This document shows, piece after piece, positions 25,508 to 35,012 of a stretch of DNA of 64,000 nucleotides (within the stretch, counting starts at the first letter, position 1; every line of letters begins with the position of its first letter). The notes under the pieces are model-generated. The model was not told the origin of the DNA, searched no databases, and saw only the letters and a list, made by a program, of their open reading frames with translations. Source of the stretch: Amarobacter sp964507025 (GTDB taxonomy: Bacteria > Chloroflexota > Dehalococcoidia > Tepidiformales > Tepidiformaceae). Made by a program: the position numbers and the translations under genes. Where the stretch lies: positions 186,001 to 250,000 of the forward strand of contig CAZDOK010000002.1 in assembly GCA_964507025.1 (NCBI GenBank), in the 5' to 3' direction.

Positions 25508-27346
25508 GTGGACGTAGCGGTCGCGTTGCGGGCTATCGCTGTCGTGGCGGGAAGTGCCGTCGCCGCACAGGTCATCGCGCGGCGCTTGCCGGTACCGGTG
25601 CCCGTGCTGCTGTTGTTCGCGGGCGTCATCCTCGGCCGTGATGGGCTCGGCGCTGTGGACACCGAAGAGCTGCACGACCTCATTCGGGTGGTGGTGGTGC
25701 TGGCCGTCGCCCTGATCGTGTTCGAGGGCGGGACCGTGCTGAACTGGCGGTTGTTGCGGGTGGTGGGGCCGGTGGTGCGGAACCTGGTGGTGCTTGGCCT
25801 TGTCATCACGCCGGTTGTCGGAGCGCTCTCGGCATACTTCTTCCTTGGCTTTGGCTGGCGGCTCTCGGCGTTGTTCGGCGCCCTGGTGTGCGTGACCGGG
25901 CCGAGCGTTATCACGCCTCTGCTCAAGGCGGTGCGTGTGAACGACCGGCTCCGGACCACGCTGATGGGCGAGGGCATCATCATCGACCCGTTCGGGGCGC
26001 TGCTCACGCTGTTCCTGCTGCAGGTCGCGGTTGCCGAATCGTTCGATGCCACGGGGCCGACGCGCTGGGTGCTGCAACGCGTGGCCATCGGCGTGGCAGT
26101 CGGTGCGGCGGGCGCGGTGGGCATCTGGGGAGTGACGCGGGTTGTGAAGCGCCTGTCCTCGCGCGAGCTCTCGCTGCTGGTGGTGGCCGGTGCGGTTATC
26201 GCCTTCGCAACGGCCGAATCGTTCGCCCACGAAGCCGGCCTCACGGCCATGGTGGTGATGGGCATCGCCGCGGGAAACCTGAACCTCCCCCACCGGCAGT
26301 CGCTCAACGAGTTCCAGGAGTCAATCGTCGTGTTCCTCGTGGGGAGCGTGTATGTGCTGCTCGCTGCGGGGATCGACCTCGATGAGCTGCGGGGCATCTT
26401 TCCCGAGGCGCTGCTGGTGGTGGGCGCACTGGTCCTCATCGGCCGGCCGCTGCTGGTCCTGGTGAGCAGCCTTGGTTCGAACCTGAGCTGGCGGGAACGG
26501 CTGTTCCTCTCGGCCGTGGCGCCCCGGGGCGTGGTGGCGGCCTCGCTCGCGGGTGTGGTGGCGGTGGAGGCAACGCCCCGGCTCGCCAGCGACGGCGGGC
26601 CGCTCGTGGCGATGGTGTTTGTCGTCATCGCCACCACAATCGCAGTCCAATCCGCCTACGCGGGCATGCTCTCGCGCTGGCTTAAGGTGTATCCCATGAC
26701 AACCGTTATCGCGGGGGCCGGGGCAACCGGTCGCCACCTGGCATCGAAACTGGCCTCGATGGGTCGTGACGTGGTGCTCATCGATTCGGACGAGGCTTCG
26801 GTCACGAGAGCGCGCGAAGACGGCTTCGACGTCGTCCTGGGTGATGTCGCAAGCATCGAGACGCTTGCGAAGGCACGGCTGGGCGAAGCAGCCGCCTTCG
26901 TCATCACGACCCCCGAGGATGATCGAGCGCTCCTGGCGGCGCGGATTGCCACGACGGAGTTCGGCTGCAACAACGTGGTGGCACGGGTGGATGAGCCCGC
27001 GAACATCCCGGTGTTCCGCGACCTTGGCGTGACGGTGGTGAGCCCCAGCGAGGCCACGGCCGCCGAGATTGCGACGGCACTGGGCGAGCCCCAGGTCGCC
27101 GGGCTCCTCGCGGCAATCGAAGAGGAGTTCGAGGCGATCCAGGTGGTGGTGACCAACCCGGCAGCCGCCGTGCCTCTCGAAGCCATCCCGGCGCTGAAGG
27201 GGACGCTCGCGGTGCTGCAGAGGCGTGGAGCGGTCTCGATCATGCCCAACGGGAAATCCCGGCTGCAGGTGGGTGATTCAGTGACGCTCTTCGGGCGCTC
27301 TGCCGACCTGGCGCGGGCGCGGAGTGCGCTCAGCCTGGAGGGGTGA
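25508..27346 (+). CDS. CPA-type cation:proton antiporter with RCK domains
   Basis: A 612-residue inner-membrane protein. Residues 1-390 contain about twelve helices of a Na+ or K+/H+ antiporter core (LIVFEGGTVLN; CVTGPSVITPLLKAVRV; GEGIIIDPFGA, with the ion-binding Asp). Residues 398-510 are an RCK_N/TrkA-N Rossmann domain (VIAGAGATGRHLASKL; VVLIDSD) that binds a nucleotide, and about 520-612 is an RCK_C domain (LAVLQRRG; LQVGDSVTLFG) that binds a small ligand. The antiporter is thus likely gated by nucleotide state. It starts at GTG 25508 and ends 6 nt from a convergent gene. Confidence 0.9.
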   Translation: MDVAVALRAIAVVAGSAVAAQVIARRLPVPVPVLLLFAGVILGRDGLGAVDTEELHDLIRVVVVLAVALIVFEGGTVLNWRLLRVVGPVVRNLVVLGLVITPVVGALSAYFFLGFGWRLSALFGALVCVTGPSVITPLLKAVRVNDRLRTTLMGEGIIIDPFGALLTLFLLQVAVAESFDATGPTRWVLQRVAIGVAVGAAGAVGIWGVTRVVKRLSSRELSLLVVAGAVIAFATAESFAHEAGLTAMVVMGIAAGNLNLPHRQSLNEFQESIVVFLVGSVYVLLAAGIDLDELRGIFPEALLVVGALVLIGRPLLVLVSSLGSNLSWRERLFLSAVAPRGVVAASLAGVVAVEATPRLASDGGPLVAMVFVVIATTIAVQSAYAGMLSRWLKVYPMTTVIAGAGATGRHLASKLASMGRDVVLIDSDEASVTRAREDGFDVVLGDVASIETLAKARLGEAAAFVITTPEDDRALLAARIATTEFGCNNVVARVDEPANIPVFRDLGVTVVSPSEATAAEIATALGEPQVAGLLAAIEEEFEAIQVVVTNPAAAVPLEAIPALKGTLAVLQRRGAVSIMPNGKSRLQVGDSVTLFGRSADLARARSALSLEG

Positions 27347-27352
27347 GCGCAG

Positions 27353-28087
27353 TCAGCCGGACAGCTTGGCCCGGACGCTCGCGATGGCAGCCGTCGAGAC
27401 GCCCTGGCTCTTGAAGAAGCGCTCGGCCCCGCCATGGTGCTGCCGGAGGAGCTCGATGAACCCCGCCATCCGCTCGGGCGGTGTGGCAAGCCGCGCGCGG
27501 ATCTCCTCATCCGTCCCTTCGAGCTGACGGCCGCTGGCGCGAAGGTAGGCGATCAACCGGTCGATGCTGGCGTCGCTGAGGCCATATTCGTGGGCGATGT
27601 CGGCGTCGTGGCAGCCGAGGACGTCCATGACCATGCCGAGCAACACGCCGGTGCGGTCTTTCCCGGCGGTGCAGTGGACGAGGATGGGGTAGTTCGCTTC
27701 GTCGGCGAAGAGTTCGAAGGCGCGAGCCAGCCGGCCGCCGCCGATCTGGAGGTAATGGAAGTAACGGCGGGGCGAAGGGCCGGGGCCGTAGAGCCCGTTG
27801 AGCTCGGCGATGAGCTCTTCCTGGGGCTGCGATTCGGAGAAGATCGAGAGGCGGACGACGCGCTCCGAAAGAGGATGCGCAGCGGGCGTGCCGGCCAGCT
27901 CGTCGGGGTGGCGGAGGTCGAGAACGGTGCGGAGGCCGAGCTCACGGGAGAGCAGGGCTTCATCGGCGGGGGTCATGCGTTCGAGGGCGCCGGAGCGGTA
28001 GACGCGGCGGGAGCGGATGACGCCGCCGGGGCGGACGGGATAGGGGCCGAGTTCACGGAAGTTGTGGATGCCTTCGGGTTCGTGCAC
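27353..28087 (-). CDS. Tyrosine-protein phosphatase (Y_phosphatase3 type)
   Basis: A 244-residue cysteine phosphatase. The P-loop HCTAGKDRTG (Cys139, Arg145) follows the family's N-terminal segment NFRELGPYPV (residues 9-18), RSGAL and LDLRHPDE, the general-acid region. Members remove phosphate from tyrosine or phosphoinositides. The GTG at 28087 is 6 nt after TACAGT, a possible -10 box, so the mRNA may be leaderless. Confidence 0.88.
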   Translation of the reverse strand: MHEPEGIHNFRELGPYPVRPGGVIRSRRVYRSGALERMTPADEALLSRELGLRTVLDLRHPDELAGTPAAHPLSERVVRLSIFSESQPQEELIAELNGLYGPGPSPRRYFHYLQIGGGRLARAFELFADEANYPILVHCTAGKDRTGVLLGMVMDVLGCHDADIAHEYGLSDASIDRLIAYLRASGRQLEGTDEEIRARLATPPERMAGFIELLRQHHGGAERFFKSQGVSTAAIASVRAKLSG

Positions 28088-28130
28088 GGGTGAACTGTAG
28101 CGGGTGCGCGGCGAGCGGTCAGGAGTGGCG

Positions 28131-31100
28131 TTACTTGCGCAGCACGCCTTCGAAGGCGAAGGAGATGGTCATCACCTCGGCGCCCTCGATCCGCTGGAAC
28201 TCGGAGATAGTCGCGCTGACGCGGCCATCCTTGAACTCGGCCCGGATGGTGTTCCATGCCACCACGTCGGCTGCCGTGCCGGGGCCATAGCCGGCGACGT
28301 TCCAGAAGGAGCTCCCGGTGAGGATCGGCCCATCGATCTTGAAGAAGTTGTCGTGGGCCTGGGGCGCCAGCAGGTCCTCATCCTTTCCCCAGCCTTCGAG
28401 GTAGACCTCCGAATCCGCGAAGCGCTCGAAGTGGAGCCCCTCGGCGTCCCTCCCGAAGACTTCTGCCACGCTGCGCTTGTCCTGGATCACCAGCACCCGC
28501 AGGTAGCAGGCCGACGGGCTGGTGGCACACGCGGCATAGGTGTCACGGATTTCCGCATACCGGGCGACCCAGTCCGGCGTGCCGCCGACAACCGTCCAGC
28601 TGGTGAGGTCGTAGATCCCGTAGATGTCGTTGGTCAACGCCACTTCGCGCACGTGGCTGCGTGGGGGAACGGCATTGACAGCCTCTGGCGGGCCTCCGGG
28701 CCGGGTGAAGTCGACTGCGAACGTAAGCGGTTCGGTGCGCTCGTCGGCAAAGGTGAGCGTGCCCTGCAGGCGGGTGCGCAGGACGGGCCCGGCGAAGTCG
28801 GCCCACTGATCGCGCGGCGAATCGAACGGCTCCCGGAACGTGGCCAGCCCCGGGGCGAGGGGGATGTCGCGTTCATCTCGCATGAGGACCACGGTGGCGT
28901 AGAAGTTGTCGGGGCTTTCGTTGGGGCGCCGGGCCGACTCCTGGATGATGTCGATGGATGTCGACTCGCCATCAGGCCCCGTAAGCGTGACCACCGGGCC
29001 GAACGCCGAAATCAGGGCGTCCTTCGGCCGGTCGCCCCAGACTTCGGGGGCAATTGCGCTCTTCGGGATCGCCAGGCGGATGACCTGGTAGTCCGGTTCC
29101 GTCCGGGTGACCGTCACGGGCCATTGACCGGGCTGGAAGTCGTTGAACGGGAGGTCCCCCAGGGGAGCGTTCGGCCCCTTGCGGCCGGTGAGCCAATCGG
29201 CGTGGTAATCGGCTGAGCCGACTTCGAGCTTGAAGGCCATCAGCCTGTCGACGATCGACGGGTACACGCCGGCTTCCTGTTCCAGGTTTCCCGAAACGCG
29301 AGCATGGATCATCACCGGGGGCACCATGCCGGAAATGGAGCTGCAGCGCCCGGTGTGGCAGTAGCCCCGCGTCCCCTCATTGACCGCGCGGATGGACTTG
29401 AACAGGTACCAGTCGGTGCCCCGGACGGCCGCGAACATGCCCACCGAGTACGCGAACTGGGCGATGGTGAGGCCGTGCGCCGGGAGCATTGGCCGGCCCT
29501 CCTGGGCCATGAGGACCGACTCTTCATACATATCCATCACGAAGCTGGTCCCGCTCACGCCACCAGCCGAAAGCGTTTCGAAGGCAAGGAAGGCGCGTGG
29601 GTCGGCGGCGTACCAGTCCTGGGCCCAGTTCACTACCTGGTCGACCGAGGCGAAGAAGAGCGAGAGGCCCACCGCACCGGGAATGAGACCGATCGCGGCA
29701 AGCGCGACTGGCAGCCAGCGCACAATCCAGTCGACGTTTTCCTTGAGCCAGTCGATGACGGCCAGACGTTCGAGGGCACGCACGGAGTAAAGCCGGAGGG
29801 TACGTTCGATGCCCGGGACTCCGGCGATGCGGGCCTCTCCTGGGCTCGCCAGCGCCTGTTGGATGGCGAAGTCGATTCCCGGGACATCGCCGCCGGCGAG
29901 CTGGACATCGGTCCACTTGAGCTCGCCGTAGGGCTTCAAAACACGCAGGTCGAATCCCCTGAGGTTCCCGCCTTCGAGGAGAGCCACGACGAGGTCGAGA
30001 CCCCACGGGGTGTAGAGGTGCATGGCCGTCTCGATCCACTGGTCCATGAACCCGACCGCGACGGCCTGGCCAGGCGGGAGGGCGTTCACGTCGCCCAGGC
30101 TCGCGCGGAAGGTGAGCCACTCATCGCGAACGGTCGCGAGGCGGCCGACCGCCTCGCCCCAGATGTCGTGGGCCGAGAGCGCGACGCCCGGGATGGGCGA
30201 GAGGCCTCCCGCGACCGTGACATCGGAGGCGACGCCGGCGCGCGCCGACGCGAAGAGCTCGTAGGTCTCGACCACGGCAAGGCGGATACGCTCGTATTCG
30301 GCATTCTGGTCCTGGGCGGCGTGGAGGCTGACCAGCGAACGCGGGTCGGAGGGCCGGGAGCCGAGTCCGCCCTGGAGCTTTGCCGCGGTTTCGCGCTCCC
30401 ACGCCTGCCGGTCAGTCCAGAAGAGGCGCTCACGGTCCATCGCCTGCCGCATCGCGGGCGGGATTTCTGGTGCGCCGGCCTTCGGGGTCGCGACGGCGAG
30501 CGTCCATGGGGAGGGGGCCCCGTCGATGCGCAGGCGGAATCCCGCCGACCCGTCCTCGAGCGCGATGGACTCGGCGGGCAGCTCGAACCAGAGGCCGGAG
30601 GCACCGATGGCAATGACCGTGCCGGCTCCCACGGCCGGGATGTCCATCGTCGCGCCGCTGATCGGCACGCCGGTGAACGAGACGAGCTCCCAGCCCGCTC
30701 CGCCGTGGTCCCACCAGGGGTCGTCGGGGAGTTCGACGCGACGGATGTCGATCGCCTCGCCGTAAAGGGCGAGCCCCCCGGGGATCTCGGCTGTGGCACC
30801 GTCCGGGTGTTGTAGGCGGATGCCGGGGCGGAGCGGCAGGCCGGTCGCCCGGTCGGTGGCGCCGGGTTCGATGGGCGAGACAACGGTGACGTCGCTTTCC
30901 TGTGCCTCGTCGCCGGTGCCGTTGCCGCGCTTGTCCGCGCCATCGCCACGAAGGAAGAAGAACCAGCCAGCGAAGACAGCTGCGACGGCGAGTGCCACCC
31001 CTCCACCAAGCGCCGCCGCCGGAGGGAGCGAGGGTCGACGGCGCTGTGGTGGACGAGGGGCTCGGGTCAAAGCGGGTTGCGGGACCCGCGATGCCTCCAA

Positions 31101-31295
31101 CGGGGTGGGCTCGATGGCCGCTCCGCAGACCCCGCAAAAGCGGGCGCCGGGGCGAGCCAGGGCACCGCAGGCCGGGCACAACGGCTCGGCCGCGGCTCCG
31201 CACGATCCACAGAAGCGGGCCCCGGCGCGCAGCGGTGCGTTGCAGGCGCTGCAGGTAGCCCGGTCCTGCGATGGTGCGTCACCCACGTGCCTCAT
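28131..31295 (-). CDS. Double zinc ribbon / single-span / large extracytoplasmic protein
   Basis: A 1054-residue protein with an unusual order of parts. Residues 15-57 hold two zinc ribbons of CxxC type (Cys15, 18, 29, 32 and 40, 43, 54, 57), cytoplasmic. A Pro/Arg-rich linker (65-92) leads to one membrane span (about 97-115). The remaining 900 residues should be outside and include a beta-rich region (130-270), a helical region (280-560) with a second hydrophobic stretch near 535, and beta-rich C-terminal domains. No enzyme motif is recognised. The orientation (N-in) follows from the Arg-rich flank. Whether the 535 segment crosses the membrane is unclear. Confidence 0.75.
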   Translation of the reverse strand: MRHVGDAPSQDRATCSACNAPLRAGARFCGSCGAAAEPLCPACGALARPGARFCGVCGAAIEPTPLEASRVPQPALTRAPRPPQRRRPSLPPAAALGGGVALAVAAVFAGWFFFLRGDGADKRGNGTGDEAQESDVTVVSPIEPGATDRATGLPLRPGIRLQHPDGATAEIPGGLALYGEAIDIRRVELPDDPWWDHGGAGWELVSFTGVPISGATMDIPAVGAGTVIAIGASGLWFELPAESIALEDGSAGFRLRIDGAPSPWTLAVATPKAGAPEIPPAMRQAMDRERLFWTDRQAWERETAAKLQGGLGSRPSDPRSLVSLHAAQDQNAEYERIRLAVVETYELFASARAGVASDVTVAGGLSPIPGVALSAHDIWGEAVGRLATVRDEWLTFRASLGDVNALPPGQAVAVGFMDQWIETAMHLYTPWGLDLVVALLEGGNLRGFDLRVLKPYGELKWTDVQLAGGDVPGIDFAIQQALASPGEARIAGVPGIERTLRLYSVRALERLAVIDWLKENVDWIVRWLPVALAAIGLIPGAVGLSLFFASVDQVVNWAQDWYAADPRAFLAFETLSAGGVSGTSFVMDMYEESVLMAQEGRPMLPAHGLTIAQFAYSVGMFAAVRGTDWYLFKSIRAVNEGTRGYCHTGRCSSISGMVPPVMIHARVSGNLEQEAGVYPSIVDRLMAFKLEVGSADYHADWLTGRKGPNAPLGDLPFNDFQPGQWPVTVTRTEPDYQVIRLAIPKSAIAPEVWGDRPKDALISAFGPVVTLTGPDGESTSIDIIQESARRPNESPDNFYATVVLMRDERDIPLAPGLATFREPFDSPRDQWADFAGPVLRTRLQGTLTFADERTEPLTFAVDFTRPGGPPEAVNAVPPRSHVREVALTNDIYGIYDLTSWTVVGGTPDWVARYAEIRDTYAACATSPSACYLRVLVIQDKRSVAEVFGRDAEGLHFERFADSEVYLEGWGKDEDLLAPQAHDNFFKIDGPILTGSSFWNVAGYGPGTAADVVAWNTIRAEFKDGRVSATISEFQRIEGAEVMTISFAFEGVLRK

Positions 31296-31494
31296 GGTGG
31301 CCTTCGGGCCAGGGGACCGCCATGGTCACAAGTCCCCGATGCCCGCGGCCAGTGGTCCGGAGGATCACGGGTTGTGGGCCGGCACCCGGTGCGGCCGTGA
31401 GCCTATGCGCCCCAGTGTTGCGGGCCATTCGGCCCTCGGCGAGGCGGTTGCCGCCGTCGGATAGTGAGGTACGCGGCTGGAGGCTGGAATCATC

Positions 31495-32679
31495 ATGAGC
31501 GCACCTCGATGGCTGAATCGAAGAACCGCGATCTCCCTCATGGGGGGCTTGCTGGCGGCATTCTCCACGATGGCCACGGCCTGCTGGGGTGGAGACGGAA
31601 CCGGGGAGAGTGATGACAGCGACGCCGCCTACGAAAGCTATGCCCGGGCGTTGTGCATCGCGCAAAGGCAACTGGGCGAGACCCTCCTGCCCCAGGTCAC
31701 GCCCGGAGCAGGACCACCGGTTGAGGCGATGATCACAGTCTGGGAGGAGTTCATCGAAGCCCTCGAGGATGCCGAGCCGCCACTTTCGCTCCAGGCATTT
31801 CACGCGGAGTGGCTCGAAATGCAGCGCGACGACCTCGCGACGTTGCGCGTCACAGGCCACACGAACTACTGGATCGACCACGCCCCCGAGCTCTCGGACG
31901 AGCAACAAGAGCGGCTGGAGGCAGCCGCAGCCCGCGTGCCGGAGTGCGACTTCCCGATCGAGACTCCGCCAGCGACAGCAACGCCTGCTACTTCCGGGTC
32001 GCCCTCACCGCCCGCAACTCCCACGATGGTTGCGGCACCGATCGACTACGCCGATCCGACGAGATACACCGCGCCCGGCTCGCAGTCGACCTTGAGCAGC
32101 GCAAACGCCGCCGCGGTGCGGGCGGAGCTTGGCGAGCTCACGCCGAACCTTGAAGCGATAGGGATCATCGCCAGGTGGCTCCGAACCTCCTTCCGCACCG
32201 AGCCGAGCGGAGGAGCGACCATTGGAAAGACCGACGTGAACACGCTCATCGAGTCGCGCGCGCTGACCGGCTGCCACGATGGTGCGCTGGTGCTCTCGAC
32301 CATCCTGCGCCTGTACGGCATTCCCGCGCTGATGGTCGACACTGCGGCGATTCAATGGGCGGACGAGTATCGGGCGGGGCAGGTCCGAGGATTCACCGGT
32401 CATGTGTTCGTCGAGGCCTATGTGGACGGCTGGATCCTGGTCGAGTGCGGGTGGGGGCAATACACGGCCGACTACGACCCCGCCGACCCGGTCATCCCGG
32501 CCCCAATGATGCCGGACCCCCGAGGGTACTACGTGCTCTACAAGGGGGTGGACCCTGCCGCATATGGCGTGACGGACAACGACGCGCTGACGGCCCGGAT
32601 GGCGGCGTTCGCCCGGGAGTCGGCAGACCTGGACCTGAGCCCCCCGGAGTACCGTTGGCAGGCCCTGCCAGCGGATTGA
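31495..32679 (+). CDS. Transglutaminase-like domain lipoprotein
   Basis: A 394-residue exported protein. The signal region (RRTAISLMGGLLAAFSTMATAC) includes a twin Arg and ends at a Cys that may be lipidated. Residues 35-155 are a helical domain, 160-190 a Thr/Pro linker, and 195-390 a transglutaminase-like (papain-fold) domain with Cys260 in ALTGCHDGALVLSTILRLYG and His303 in FTGHVFVEAYVDGW; the third residue is probably the following Asp. Such domains act as proteases or amidases, or cross-link. It is divergent from the zinc-ribbon giant protein gene, so the two may share a function at the cell surface. Confidence 0.78.
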   Translation: MSAPRWLNRRTAISLMGGLLAAFSTMATACWGGDGTGESDDSDAAYESYARALCIAQRQLGETLLPQVTPGAGPPVEAMITVWEEFIEALEDAEPPLSLQAFHAEWLEMQRDDLATLRVTGHTNYWIDHAPELSDEQQERLEAAAARVPECDFPIETPPATATPATSGSPSPPATPTMVAAPIDYADPTRYTAPGSQSTLSSANAAAVRAELGELTPNLEAIGIIARWLRTSFRTEPSGGATIGKTDVNTLIESRALTGCHDGALVLSTILRLYGIPALMVDTAAIQWADEYRAGQVRGFTGHVFVEAYVDGWILVECGWGQYTADYDPADPVIPAPMMPDPRGYYVLYKGVDPAAYGVTDNDALTARMAAFARESADLDLSPPEYRWQALPAD

Positions 32680-32701
32680 CGAGCGGCGTACAATTCTGCC
32701 T

Positions 32702-33220
32702 ATGCGCTATGCCGCATTCCTTCGAGCGATAAACGTCGGACGCAACAATCGTGTGCAGATGGCAGACCTCCGGGGCCTGTGCCTGGGCCTCGGCTTCGAG
32801 CATGTGATGACGTACCTGCAATCAGGCAACCTGGTTTTCGATGCCGACGAAGATGAACAGGCCGTGGCGGCAAAGCTCGAGGAAGCCCTCGCCCGGGCCG
32901 GGCTGAAACGAACGCACCCGGTCGTGCGAGCGGAGGACGACCTGCGGGCGCTCTCGCAGGTGCGTCCCTTCAACGGGTACGAGGGAGAGGAACTGCGGCA
33001 CTTCGTCACCCTCTTCCGCGAGCGCCTGCCCGATGGAGCAGCAACCTTCGTCTCGGGCCACGGGTTCGAAATCGCCAGGGCACGCGAGCGGGAGGTGTTC
33101 TGGGTGGTGGAAGCAGGCCTCGGCCGGGGGATCGACGTTGGCGGAATGCTGGAGAAGAAGCTCCATATGCACGGCACCAGCCGGTACTGGCACGTGGTGG
33201 AGGCGGTTGCGGCACTGTAG
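32702..33220 (+). CDS. DUF1697 family protein
   Basis: A 172-residue protein matching DUF1697: FLRAINVGRNNRVQMADLRG at residues 6-25 and TYLQSGNLVFDA at 38-49, then a second alpha-beta half. Function is unknown; family proteins are cytosolic and widespread in bacteria. TACAAT lies 7 nt before the ATG and there is no Shine-Dalgarno, so translation is probably leaderless. It starts 22 nt after the transglutaminase-like gene. Confidence 0.85.
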   Translation: MRYAAFLRAINVGRNNRVQMADLRGLCLGLGFEHVMTYLQSGNLVFDADEDEQAVAAKLEEALARAGLKRTHPVVRAEDDLRALSQVRPFNGYEGEELRHFVTLFRERLPDGAATFVSGHGFEIARAREREVFWVVEAGLGRGIDVGGMLEKKLHMHGTSRYWHVVEAVAAL

Positions 33221-33254
33221 CCTCGGGGGTGGGCCTCAGCGGTAGGGGGCCGGC

Positions 33255-33803
33255 CTAGACCACCTCAAGGGGCCGATGGGGCGGAGGTGGGAGCTCCACG
33301 GCGATCCTGTCGCCCGGGCGGACTTCACCTCCGCTGATCACCACCGCCATGATCCCGGCTTTGCGCACCAGGTTGCCTTCCGAGTCGCGGTCGAGGACCG
33401 CAGCCATGAGCCCGTCCTGGAAGGCATCGAGCTGGGCACACGGATTGCGCAGCCCGGTCACCTCGATGACCGCGCTGGCACCCAACTGCAGGCGGGCGCC
33501 AGTGGGCAGACCCAGGAGATCGATCCCGGAAGTCGTTACGTTTTCTCCCATGTCACCTGGTGCGACGCGGAACCCGGACTCGCGCAGTTCCTCAATGAGC
33601 TCGGCGTGGACCAGGTGGACCTGGCGCAGGTTGGGTTGACTGGGATCGCGGGCCACTCGCGAGCGGTGCTTCACCGTCTCGCCGGCATGGGCATCGCCTT
33701 CGACGCCGAGGCCGGCCACCAGGCGGATACTGGCCGCGTTGGGCTTGCTGAAGGTGTGGCTGGCGCTGCGGCTTACAGCGACGACAACTGGCTGACCGGT
33801 CAC
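33255..33803 (-). CDS. MOSC domain protein
   Basis: A 182-residue MOSC-domain protein (the fold shared with the C-terminus of molybdenum cofactor sulfurase). The family pattern GVEGDAHAGETVKHRSRVARD, GENVTTSGIDLLGLPTGARLQLG and GLRNPCAQLD, with the conserved Cys near residue 121, is complete. MOSC domains bind molybdopterin or transfer sulfur. It follows the MobB-FmdE fusion by 21 nt on the same strand, which supports a molybdenum-cofactor role. Confidence 0.88.
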   Translation of the reverse strand: MTGQPVVVAVSRSASHTFSKPNAASIRLVAGLGVEGDAHAGETVKHRSRVARDPSQPNLRQVHLVHAELIEELRESGFRVAPGDMGENVTTSGIDLLGLPTGARLQLGASAVIEVTGLRNPCAQLDAFQDGLMAAVLDRDSEGNLVRKAGIMAVVISGGEVRPGDRIAVELPPPPHRPLEVV

Positions 33804-33824
33804 CGGCCGATTGTACCCTCCGGG

Positions 33825-34892
33825 TCAGTCGCCCCGGGCACAGAGCCGGCAGAGCGGACCATGGTCGCCGGCGACGTCGCGCGAATCGATGACCTCCTCG
33901 CCACACGAGACGCATTCGACCCGACGCTCCGGCGGGCCCGGCTCAGCAAGTCCGGCCGCTTCCCAGGAGACTGGCGCAACCGTGAAGAGGGCCTCGGGCG
34001 GCAGTTCGATGTAGGCACGGAGCTGGGCTTCATGCCGCTCGAGGCCGGGATAGCGTTCCGCGGCGAGGGCCCGCGTGCCGCTCCTGGCCGCGACGCGAAT
34101 TACCCGGCGTGTCGTTGCATCGAGGAAGCGGGCGGCGAGCTTGCCATGGTCGACCACGTGGAGGGTGCGACGGCCGAGGCGGCAGCCTGTGACGGCCTGG
34201 ACGGCGTCGGCGGCACAGCGCGCGGTTTCGACGGCGACGGTCAGGCGCTTCTCGCGATCGGGGAGGGCGATGCCGAGCTCGCTGCCGGCAAGAAGTGCGA
34301 GGCGCGTGCCCAGCACGATGCCGGGGCAGCCATGGCCACCGTGGAAGGCGAGCGCCGTGCGCAGGTGGCGGTCGAGATCGCGGTCGGCGGGGACGAGAGA
34401 GGCGAGGAGGGGGGCGATAGCATCGACCGTGGCCTCGATCTTGCCGAGTTCCCAGCGCCCGATGACCGGCGCCTCCTGCTCATCGGGGAGCATGCTGGAG
34501 AGGATGGTGGGGTAGCTCTCCGGCGCGTGCGACTCGAGGAGGACCACATCGACATCGGGCGGCAGGACCGCGAGAAGGTCCTCGGCGGTGCTGCCGCCGG
34601 GTGGAACGGTCAGCTGGAGGCGATCGGAGGCGTACATGACCATGGCGGCGGGGCCGCGTTCCCAGACGCGGCCGGAGCTTTTTTCGGGGAGGTCGAGAAG
34701 GTGGTGGGTGCGCTTGACGTAGGCGACCCTGAGCCCGCGGGCGTTGAGGGCGCTGATGATGAGCTCGCAGGTGGTGGTCTTCCCGGCGCGCGATGGGCCG
34801 CGGACGCAGATCACCTGCGGCCCGATGGGCCGGCGGAGCGCGGCGAGGTCGATCCCGGGGCCTGCGGATTCGTGGGGCACCGTTCCGGTCAT
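33825..34892 (-). CDS. MobB-FmdE fusion protein
   Basis: A 355-residue fusion. Residues 25-150 are MobB-like: Walker A GPSRAGKTT (32-40) and VAYVKRTHHLLDLPEKSSGR, matching the nucleotide-binding protein of molybdopterin-guanine dinucleotide synthesis. Residues 160-305 are FmdE-like (FHGGHGCPGIVLGTRLALLA; CRLGRRTLHVVDHGKLAARF), a domain found with formylmethanofuran dehydrogenases and in many bacteria without them. Residues 325-355 are a zinc ribbon (CVSCGEEV, CRLC). A MOSC gene follows 21 nt later. I infer a cytosolic role in molybdenum or tungsten cofactor handling. Confidence 0.85.
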   Translation of the reverse strand: MTGTVPHESAGPGIDLAALRRPIGPQVICVRGPSRAGKTTTCELIISALNARGLRVAYVKRTHHLLDLPEKSSGRVWERGPAAMVMYASDRLQLTVPPGGSTAEDLLAVLPPDVDVVLLESHAPESYPTILSSMLPDEQEAPVIGRWELGKIEATVDAIAPLLASLVPADRDLDRHLRTALAFHGGHGCPGIVLGTRLALLAGSELGIALPDREKRLTVAVETARCAADAVQAVTGCRLGRRTLHVVDHGKLAARFLDATTRRVIRVAARSGTRALAAERYPGLERHEAQLRAYIELPPEALFTVAPVSWEAAGLAEPGPPERRVECVSCGEEVIDSRDVAGDHGPLCRLCARGD

Positions 34893-35012
34893 GGCCTTGC
34901 GAATGGTAGCGGAGCGCGAGCGGCTGCGATATGCGCGAAGTCAGGCTGAGTGTGTGAGCTTCCTTGCCCGCATTCGCCCGGGCGCCCCGGGGATGGCACC
35001 ATACGCCGGCGA

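Noticed and set aside
25442..26637. Ser/Thr- and His-rich minus-strand frames opposite the antiporter
   Set aside because: Shadows of the antiporter gene; the only real part of that frame is the signal-peptide segment near 25293.
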